DNA from: an uncultured Gammaproteobacteria bacterium
Lineage (GTDB): Bacteria > Pseudomonadota > Gammaproteobacteria > SZUA-140
NCBI GenBank assembly: GCA_945788675.1
Contig: CALZMY010000246.1
Coordinates: forward strand, 1 to 7,693
DNA: 7,693 bases
Direction of reading: 5' to 3'
Shown: piece by piece, positions 1 to 6,029 of the stretch
Layout of the letters: every line of letters begins with the position of its first letter
Position numbering within the stretch: position 1 is the stretch's first letter
Notes under the pieces: generated by a model
Told to the model about the DNA's origin: nothing
Database searches by the model: none
What the model saw: only the letters and a program-made list of their open reading frames with translations
Made by a program: the position numbers and the translations under genes

Positions 1-1
1 C

Positions 2-1168
2 GTGTTTAACCGAATTGCCTACTATGCATTGATGCTGGAAGAGAGTGGCGAAATAACTGCGCCGTTGCACTGGAATAGCAATGGTAAGCTCGGTAATTTT
101 ATAAACATTGCACATCGACACAAGACTAAGGTGGATCTGGCGATCTATTCAGATTATTGGTCACAGTGGTCGGAGAGTTCGTTGAATGCCTCTGTGATGT
201 CAGTCTACAACCAGTTGATGCTTCAAACTGAATACCGGCAGAGTGGTGTGATGGCCTATGTGCCATTTATGAATACTACGCTTGCCTCGCCTGATGGGGT
301 GACGCTGTATTTTGATCGTTATTTCGATCATCCAAAATCGAGGCACAAAATCGTCGAGTTTGTCAGCCAGCTCTACGAGCGGCTTGCGGATCTTGATAAA
401 AAGTATACGATCAACCTCCTGCTCGATGTGAGCCCAGCTGAACTGGCGAGTGGTAAGCGGCTCTTCAAGGATATCAAAAGCCTGCTGGTAAGCGATCAGA
501 AGGATGCCCCTATCTATGTCGATTCATTGCTGATTTTTCTTGATGAACCGACCACGGATACGAAAAAGATTCTGCGTAGCAAGATTGAAAATGAGTTCAG
601 TGGTGAGCAACGTATGAAGGTATTGCGCAAGGTGATTCCTGTAATCAGTCCTTATGGTCATGAAAATGATGAGCAAGGGGCATATGGTCAGTTTGATGAT
701 GATCTGGTGTACTTGAAAAATAATTTTGCTGGTGTAGGTCTATGGCCGATGCCGATGGTTTCTGATACCGATGCTTCTGAGATTTCACAGCGTTTGATCG
801 AAACCTTTGGCATTAGCGATGGCGATAGGTTACTGAATACTCTTTCAAGTCGTTATCCTGCATTGTGTGAGTTGGCATGCCCAAACCGCTGGGCGTTTCG
901 CCTTGGTCTCGATCTGCTGTTGCTGTTTATTATTGGGTATGGTGTGTTAGCACTGTTTTCACGTCGTATGCGACGCTTTTATAGCCGCTATTCTGTTTAT
1001 TTTATGCTGTACATCGTATTGATGGTCGCGGTGTTTATGGTGTCCCTGATATGCGATCCGTTCTGGAAACAGAAGCGCGACATCGTGTTTCTAGGGTCGT
1101 TACTGATAGTGGCTGCATTCTTTATGATACGAAAATACAGTCAGGCAAAACAGGGACCACTTCCCTAG
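2..1168 (+). CDS. GH18-like periplasmic barrel protein with three C-terminal membrane helices (5' partial)
   Basis: The reading frame is open to the left edge, so the GTG at 2 is probably internal and the N-terminus is missing. Residues about 1-285 look like part of a glycoside hydrolase family 18-type TIM barrel: an early strand and 'W..NG.L......AH' segment, a 'DGVTLYFD' strand at residues 98-105, a strand near 137-142, and 'FAGVGLWPMPM' near 242-252, where such barrels usually have a late 'GvglW' strand. The usual DxxDxDxE catalytic signature reads D98, G99, T101, Y103, D105, so the acid residues are mostly replaced. Membrane helices lie at about 302-319, 332-350 and 361-376. Basic RRMRR after the first helix suggests the barrel is periplasmic and the C-terminus cytoplasmic. 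C289 and C293 just before the membrane could form a disulfide. A 42-bp gap leads to the next gene. The fold call is from pattern only; a role as sugar-binding pseudoenzyme is inferred. Confidence 0.6.
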   Translation: MFNRIAYYALMLEESGEITAPLHWNSNGKLGNFINIAHRHKTKVDLAIYSDYWSQWSESSLNASVMSVYNQLMLQTEYRQSGVMAYVPFMNTTLASPDGVTLYFDRYFDHPKSRHKIVEFVSQLYERLADLDKKYTINLLLDVSPAELASGKRLFKDIKSLLVSDQKDAPIYVDSLLIFLDEPTTDTKKILRSKIENEFSGEQRMKVLRKVIPVISPYGHENDEQGAYGQFDDDLVYLKNNFAGVGLWPMPMVSDTDASEISQRLIETFGISDGDRLLNTLSSRYPALCELACPNRWAFRLGLDLLLLFIIGYGVLALFSRRMRRFYSRYSVYFMLYIVLMVAVFMVSLICDPFWKQKRDIVFLGSLLIVAAFFMIRKYSQAKQGPLP

Positions 1169-1210
1169 TGGCTGATGTTTATTGCTGAGTCGTGATAAAG
1201 GAGATACAAG

Positions 1211-2662
1211 ATGGAACATGTAGATGCGCAGGTGACCATTGTGAAGAGTGACAAGGATGAGTCTATTGCTCGTCCAGTCGATGCGCTGGCGAATTATGAG
1301 CAGCTACTACAGCGGGTGGAGAAGTCGCATCCAAAGATGGTAAAGGGCGATGTCCTTGAACTGCTGCTTGCACGCGATGAACTGGAAACTACGTTTAATG
1401 TAAGGCCAGATGAAGATAGTGATGAATTGTTATCGCTGTTCGATGTTGATGAAAGACTTTCTGCGCTCGATTTTCGGCTGAAAAAAATCGGTGAGAAGCT
1501 TGCCAATACCATCAGTCTTGATAAATGGCGCGTGCGACTGCATCGCGAAGAGTCTGCATGGTGGTGGCACTTTAAACCGACACGCCATGTAGGTACATGG
1601 GATCGCGTCGACTGGTTATGGGATGCGCTGACACTGGGTTCCCTTGCCCTGGGGGCGAGTTTCATGGTGAGCATTATCTCGGCACTCTCAGTCGGAAGTC
1701 TTACTGTTGCGTCTACTCTCTCTACGATTGCTCAGGTTGGCGGTCTGGCGATCGTCAGTCAGGGGGCGCTGACTCAGCGTGGACAGGAGAAGGTGCGTGA
1801 TTTCATGACGCGTTTCAATATCGCTGCCCGCTTTCAGAGCGAAGTGATGTTGATTGTGGCGCTATTGCTGTTGCTGACCGTCTATGTCACCCATAACTCA
1901 TTAACAGAAGTCTATCTTGAAAATGGCCGTACGGCATACAGTCAGGGAGAGCTTGGTGACGCTGAATTAACCTTTCTTCGTGGGCTTGAGATTGAGCCAG
2001 ATAATTCAACCTTTAACGCTGAGCTGGGGCGCATTTATGAATCATTGGGTGTGCTCAATAAGGCGATTGAGCAGTACTATCTCAATGTACAGTCGGGCGG
2101 TATCAAAGGGATCAATGATCTTGGGCGAACCTATATAAGCTGGGTTAATCCGGTGAGCAGAAAGAATGATCCAGCGCTGGCCGAGGCGTATCTGCAGATG
2201 GGACTGCAGCGGGCCAATGCTCAACCGGTACCCGATCAGGATCTGCGTTACCAGTTGAATCGTAACCTCGGGTGGGCATTGCTTAAACAGGAGAAGTTCG
2301 TTGAGGCAGAGCAACATTTAAAGACTGCGATTACGATTGATGAAGCGATCCCGGGAAATCAGATTGGCGGTGGTATGGCGTATTGCTTTCTTGCCTATGT
2401 TTATGAGCAAGGAGGCAATGCGGCGGCAGCTAATGAACAATGGGGACGTTGTGTTGTTAAAGCGCGTCCAGAGACCATTCACGAATACCGCTGGTTTTCT
2501 GAGGTGAAAAAAGGCGATATTGCGGCATGTGTTAATACCAGTAAAATCGTTTCCGGCCTGGATGACCAGCTTTTTGAGACGATGCAGCAGGAGCACTGTG
2601 CCGCGCTCGTTGCTAATAGCGGATTGGGCAGTGTCGGCAAGATTGCTGCGACTATTGAATAG
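1211..2662 (+). CDS. Membrane-anchored TPR protein with cytosolic N-terminal domain
   Basis: The ATG is preceded by AAAGGAG seven bases upstream, which supports this start. Residues 1-130 are charged and helical, with a long heptad-like stretch (about 45-100) and a tryptophan-rich juxtamembrane segment (WWWH at 117-120, then W130, W135, W137). Hydrophobic helices lie at about 137-160, 163-185 and 211-228. With the N-terminus inside, the C-terminal half is periplasmic. That half carries TPR units at about 234-263, 267-296, 347-379 and 386-418, with the usual small/aromatic spacing (for example 'LGRIYESLG' and 'LGWALLKQ'). Cysteines C392, C414, C440 and C463 sit in two pairs 22-23 residues apart and may form disulfides, which fits an oxidising compartment. 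TPRs usually bind partner proteins, so a scaffold role for the neighbouring envelope proteins is a reasonable inference. I do not recognise a named family for the N-terminal and WWW part. Confidence 0.8.
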   Translation: MEHVDAQVTIVKSDKDESIARPVDALANYEQLLQRVEKSHPKMVKGDVLELLLARDELETTFNVRPDEDSDELLSLFDVDERLSALDFRLKKIGEKLANTISLDKWRVRLHREESAWWWHFKPTRHVGTWDRVDWLWDALTLGSLALGASFMVSIISALSVGSLTVASTLSTIAQVGGLAIVSQGALTQRGQEKVRDFMTRFNIAARFQSEVMLIVALLLLLTVYVTHNSLTEVYLENGRTAYSQGELGDAELTFLRGLEIEPDNSTFNAELGRIYESLGVLNKAIEQYYLNVQSGGIKGINDLGRTYISWVNPVSRKNDPALAEAYLQMGLQRANAQPVPDQDLRYQLNRNLGWALLKQEKFVEAEQHLKTAITIDEAIPGNQIGGGMAYCFLAYVYEQGGNAAAANEQWGRCVVKARPETIHEYRWFSEVKKGDIAACVNTSKIVSGLDDQLFETMQQEHCAALVANSGLGSVGKIAATIE

Positions 2663-2677
2663 TTCGTTCTGAACAAT

Positions 2678-2691
2678 ATCTGAATACAGAT
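2678..2691. repeat. Small inverted repeat before the Cache-channel gene
   Basis: ATCTG-AATA-CAGAT is a perfect five-base inverted repeat in the 49-bp gap, 12 bases before the ribosome binding site. GTTCTGAAC (2666-2674), a second small palindrome, lies just upstream. They could be operator half-sites or a weak hairpin near the start codon; nothing in the sequence decides this. Confidence 0.25.
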
Positions 2692-2711
2692 TTGATCATG
2701 TCAGGAGAGTA

Positions 2712-4811
2712 ATGATAGTGCGCAGGTGGGTGAGTGGTTTTGTCGGCATGGTTGCTATTTTTAGTCTGGTCGGTGCGTTACTGTTATCGTATCAATATGT
2801 TGTCTATAAAGATGAGATAAATAGTTCTGCCAGGGATGAACTCAAAACGCTTACGTCCAGCGGCGCAGCACAGATTGATGCGGTACTGATGGCGGTGACG
2901 CGCTCTGCCGAGAGGCTCGCGAGTACCCTGAGTCGTGGCGGAGTACCTGAAAAAGAGATGCTCTCCCAGTTGCGTAAAACGCTGGGGGGTAATCCTCACT
3001 ATTTTGGTGGCACCATTACGTTTCGTCCTCATGGTTTTAGTGCTGATGAAAGACTCTACTCGGCCTATTTCACCCGCTCGCTCGATGACGGCACATTCAA
3101 GTTTCAACGCCTCGATAAAGTCTATGACTATACGACCCCCGAATACGACTGGTATGTCGAGCCGATGAGCAAGGGAAGTCGTTGGGGGGAGCCTTACTGG
3201 GATGAGGCTGCAAAAACTTATTTGGTGACCTATTCAGCAGTGTTTTATGAAGCCACTGAAGATGATCAACAGGTTGCGCTGGGCGTGGTGACGATCGATA
3301 TCTCGATGAATCAGATTCAGTCGATCATCGAATCGCTCGACCTGGGCCCCAGTGGGTTTGGTGCGTTGACCACTCGTGAAGGGAGTTACCTCTACCACCC
3401 AAACCAGGCGTATGTGCAGAATAAAAAGAACATCCGTGATGTGGCACAGGAAAAAGGGGATAATGATCGGTTGATCATTGCCAAAGATATATTGCAGGGA
3501 AAGGGGGGGGTAATTGATCATATCAGTACCACCACCGGACGGGCATCGTGGTTAATGTACGAGACAGTACCAGTGTCGGGATGGTCGCTGCAAAATACCT
3601 TTATCAAAGATGATTTGCCAATTGATGTAAATGTCCTGCGCAAGAAGCTCATCAGGATTATTCTGTTCGCGGCTGTCTTTTTGATCACACTCTTTTTTTT
3701 ATCACTCAGGACTCATCATGGCGAGCATCACAGGATATGGCTCTTTACAGCGATATGCTCACTGGTGCTAATGGCTGGAATCGGCATGCTATGGCATCTG
3801 GCACTGACACATTATGCCTCTAATGATCTACCAGGAGCGAAGATTTCGGATAAAGAGACGCTCAAGGCGGTGATCAGTGGTTATACAGTAAGGAGTCAGG
3901 AGAAGCGTCTGGATTTACCGCATTATATCTCTACCGGGATCTATATCGATACGATCGAGTTCAGGAGCGCCAACAACCTGTTGATCGCCGGGCGTGTGTG
4001 GCAGTCATACGCAGCAGATTACCCCGTCGAGCTGAAAAAGGGGTTTTCGATTGGTCGAGCCAAGGACCTCAGGATTACAGAATTAAGCCGTACGCCGCAG
4101 AATGGAGGGGAAATGATTCAGTGGCGTTTTCAGGCGGACCTCAGGGTGAATCTCGATTATTCCCGTTATCCCCTTGAAGTGGAGCATCTCAATTTACAGT
4201 TACTACCCGCAGAGAGTGAAAAGAATGTGGTGCTGGTGCCGGATCTTGATGCCTACAAGCTGATGGCATCGTCCCTGTTACCGGGGCTGGACAGAGAGAT
4301 ATTCCTACCGGGGTGGGAGTTTTCCGGTACCTTTTTTGTGTTACGTGAAGAGCGTCTTCACACTGACTTTGGCATCAAGCGGAATCTGGATTATGAGCTG
4401 TTACCGACGCTCTATTATCATATCGGTATTCAGCGTGTCTTTGTCGATGCCTTTATCTCAAATCTGACACCGCTTATTATTGTCGCCATTATCCTGTTTG
4501 CACTATCGCTGCTGTCGAAAGAAGTTGAAGTTGGCAGAGTGTTGAGTATCTGTGTCGCGGTATTCTTCGTAGTCGTATTTTCACACCTGGCTATTCGTAA
4601 AAACATTCCATCAGGAGAAATATTTTATCTGGAGTATTTCTTTTTCGTTATCTATTTTTGCATCCTGATGGTGCCGCTTAATGCCTTGCGTTTAGCATTA
4701 AATCTGCCCTCACGGTTTTTCGAGTACAAGGATGGACTGATTGCACAGGCAGCCTACTGGCCGAGTGTGCTGGGAATATTTTTTATGATTACAATATGTA
4801 AATTTTATTGA
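2712..4811 (+). CDS. Double-Cache sensor fused to a pentameric ligand-gated ion channel-like subunit
   Basis: AGGAG at 2703-2707 lies four bases before the ATG. GTG at 2718 is a possible alternative with ten-base spacing. In order: membrane helix 8-31; periplasmic dCache-type sensor about 35-300, with Y140, W147-Y148, an aromatic 'GEPYWD' segment (159-164) and D196 on a 'GVVTIDIS' strand; helices 312-332 and 341-363 joined by a short His/Arg-rich loop; a second periplasmic beta-rich domain about 375-572; then four helices at about 581-600, 609-628, 637-660 and 679-697. The second half matches the pLGIC layout: 'LIAGRVWQ' strand, Pro-loop YPLE at 486-489, an R...F..N..P entry into M1, and an M2 starting at R609 followed by a Pro-containing M2-M3 turn (I632-P633). 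Kinase, HAMP, GGDEF and chemotaxis output domains are absent, so the channel-like part is the likely output. The predicted topology is self-consistent. Ion conduction is inferred; the pore face is very hydrophobic (L611, V615, F618, V622), so it may be a non-conducting or regulatory subunit. Confidence 0.75.
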   Translation: MIVRRWVSGFVGMVAIFSLVGALLLSYQYVVYKDEINSSARDELKTLTSSGAAQIDAVLMAVTRSAERLASTLSRGGVPEKEMLSQLRKTLGGNPHYFGGTITFRPHGFSADERLYSAYFTRSLDDGTFKFQRLDKVYDYTTPEYDWYVEPMSKGSRWGEPYWDEAAKTYLVTYSAVFYEATEDDQQVALGVVTIDISMNQIQSIIESLDLGPSGFGALTTREGSYLYHPNQAYVQNKKNIRDVAQEKGDNDRLIIAKDILQGKGGVIDHISTTTGRASWLMYETVPVSGWSLQNTFIKDDLPIDVNVLRKKLIRIILFAAVFLITLFFLSLRTHHGEHHRIWLFTAICSLVLMAGIGMLWHLALTHYASNDLPGAKISDKETLKAVISGYTVRSQEKRLDLPHYISTGIYIDTIEFRSANNLLIAGRVWQSYAADYPVELKKGFSIGRAKDLRITELSRTPQNGGEMIQWRFQADLRVNLDYSRYPLEVEHLNLQLLPAESEKNVVLVPDLDAYKLMASSLLPGLDREIFLPGWEFSGTFFVLREERLHTDFGIKRNLDYELLPTLYYHIGIQRVFVDAFISNLTPLIIVAIILFALSLLSKEVEVGRVLSICVAVFFVVVFSHLAIRKNIPSGEIFYLEYFFFVIYFCILMVPLNALRLALNLPSRFFEYKDGLIAQAAYWPSVLGIFFMITICKFY
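3503..3510 (+). repeat. G8 homopolymer inside the Cache-channel gene
   Basis: Eight consecutive G bases encode parts of K264-G265-G266-V267 near the end of the Cache domain. Loss of one G places TAA directly after the two glycine codons. Gain of one G gives Gly-Asn and then TGA. Either single-base slip would therefore truncate the protein after the sensor and before the channel part. This arrangement is compatible with slipped-strand phase variation, or simply with a spot prone to sequencing error. Confidence 0.9.
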
Positions 4812-4821
4812 TTGTAGTGGG

Positions 4822-4836
4822 TAAAAATAATTTTTA
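4822..4836. repeat. A/T palindrome before the second channel gene
   Basis: TAAAAAT-A-ATTTTTA is a seven-base perfect inverted repeat around one central base, placed between the stop of the Cache-channel gene and the ribosome binding site at 4841-4845. It is all A/T, so a stable hairpin is unlikely. It could reduce RNA structure near the start codon or arise by chance. Confidence 0.25.
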
Positions 4837-4852
4837 ACGAGGGAGATTGTGA

Positions 4853-5959
4853 GTGATAATTAAACGGGTTGCTGCGGAACAGAGAGTACTCTTTGTGATG
4901 TGGATAATGTTCCTGGTGATCTTCTATCTGGTGGCAGGCTATCTTGCGAGTAGTAATCTATACACAGATAAAATTGAATCAGAAGCACGTCATCAAGAGC
5001 GCATAGATCCGGATAAAACAGAAAGTGGCAAGACTGCACCTGATTACCAGCGGTTGAATGGCGAGCTCAATAACAGCGAGCAAGTGAAGGTTGGGCTCTA
5101 TGTCGATCGGATTGAGGCGATATCCACCAAGGAGACACTATGGGTAGTGGATTTTTATCTCTGGTTCAACTGGCAGGGGGATCATATCAAACCGGGCGAG
5201 TCGTTTCATGTGGTCGATGGTGAGGTGTTGTCAAAGGAGCTTGTCAGGTCGCGTCGTGATGGCGATAGTCACTATGAACTTTACCGTGTCGCAGCACGCA
5301 TTACCAAGGCGTTTAACATTATGCGCTACCCACTCGACCATCATCAGCTGACAATTCGTATCGAAGAGAATGATCTGCAATGGGAACAGCTGCAGTATGT
5401 ACCGGATATGGAGGGTACAACATACAGTTCACGTGTCAATATACCGGGATATATCGTGTATCGTAGTGATCTGGTTAACAAACCCCATGCCTATAAAAGC
5501 AGTCGTGGAGATCCGCTTTCAGCGGCGGCACATAAGACTGTCTACAGCCAGCTGACCTACGCGTTGTCTATTAAACGGCCAGACTGGGGGCTATATTTCA
5601 AGATGTTTCAGGGGTTATTTGCGGCGGTTGCAATCGCTTTTCTTGCTTACCTGCTGGCACCTGCATCCGGCGATCGTATCGGACTCGGGGTGGGCGCCTT
5701 TTTCGCAGCGGTGGCAAATAGTTACATCAATCTGGCAGAGTTACCGGGGGTGGGGCGTGTTACGTTGACAGACATGGTGAATGGCATTGGTATGATTACA
5801 ATATTACTAACACTGTTTGGCACCATTCTTTCCTCGTATCTTGCTGAACGAGAGGGGGACGGTGTCAGCGCACGTTTTTTTGATCGTAGTTCTTTGCTGG
5901 TATTCGTGATTGGATTTACTGTAACGAATGTTGTAATCGCCTTTTTTGCGGCGTTATAG
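4853..5959 (+). CDS. Pentameric ligand-gated ion channel-like subunit with N-terminal membrane anchor
   Basis: The start is GTG with GGGAG seven bases upstream; the GTG at 4849 is in another frame and soon hits a stop. A membrane anchor lies at about residues 11-33, followed by a charged linker and an extracellular beta domain at about 75-240. Visible family marks are 'VVDFYLWFNW' (98-107), equivalent to the strand carrying the conserved Trp, and the Pro-loop YPLDHHQL at 159-166, equivalent to the Cys-loop receptor FPFDxQ segment but without cysteines. Helices are M1 about 246-268, M2 275-293, M3 303-329 and M4 344-367. M2 begins DRIGLG, closely like the glycine receptor ARVGLG, and ends with LP at 297-298 as in prokaryotic channels. 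With R275 as 0', D274 is -1' and F284 is 9'. An acidic -1' ring is typical of cation-selective members, so cation preference is a reasonable inference. It is 41 bp after, and similar in M2 and Pro-loop to, the second half of the preceding protein. They may form one heteromeric complex. Confidence 0.8.
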   Translation: MIIKRVAAEQRVLFVMWIMFLVIFYLVAGYLASSNLYTDKIESEARHQERIDPDKTESGKTAPDYQRLNGELNNSEQVKVGLYVDRIEAISTKETLWVVDFYLWFNWQGDHIKPGESFHVVDGEVLSKELVRSRRDGDSHYELYRVAARITKAFNIMRYPLDHHQLTIRIEENDLQWEQLQYVPDMEGTTYSSRVNIPGYIVYRSDLVNKPHAYKSSRGDPLSAAAHKTVYSQLTYALSIKRPDWGLYFKMFQGLFAAVAIAFLAYLLAPASGDRIGLGVGAFFAAVANSYINLAELPGVGRVTLTDMVNGIGMITILLTLFGTILSSYLAEREGDGVSARFFDRSSLLVFVIGFTVTNVVIAFFAAL

Positions 5960-5962
5960 ATT

Positions 5963-6000
5963 AAGGAGGAAGATATCGGCCTAAAGGGGCTGCTATTTTT
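5963..6000 (+). promoter_or_regulatory. Orphan strong Shine-Dalgarno and weak hairpin with T-run
   Basis: AAGGAGGA at 5963-5970 is a near-perfect ribosome binding site, but no ATG, GTG or TTG follows at normal spacing. Just after it, CGGCC (5977-5981) can pair with GGCTG (5988-5992), including one G-U pair, with a six-base loop. A run of five T ends at 6000. The hairpin is short, so it is at best a weak terminator or attenuator between the channel gene and the DUF4157 gene. The real ribosome binding site for the latter is AAGGGAG at 6016-6022. Confidence 0.3.
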
Positions 6001-6029
6001 GAATATTAGATTATCAAGGGAGCGAGAGG

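Noticed and set aside
1169..1210. Promoter or terminator in the first intergenic gap
   Set aside because: No convincing -35/-10 pair or GC-rich hairpin with a T-run is visible; only the ribosome binding site can be supported.
1294..1674. 126-codon open frame on the - strand
   Set aside because: It is antisense to the TPR membrane protein gene; the Ser/Arg-rich low-complexity translation is typical of a shadow frame.
2784..3521. Several 77-107-codon frames on both strands within the Cache region
   Set aside because: They overlap a long, domain-bearing gene, and no familiar protein pattern appears in them.
2712..3611. Calling the Cache protein a chemoreceptor or sensor kinase
   Set aside because: No HAMP, methyl-accepting, histidine kinase or GGDEF region follows; the downstream part is periplasmic and membrane-embedded.
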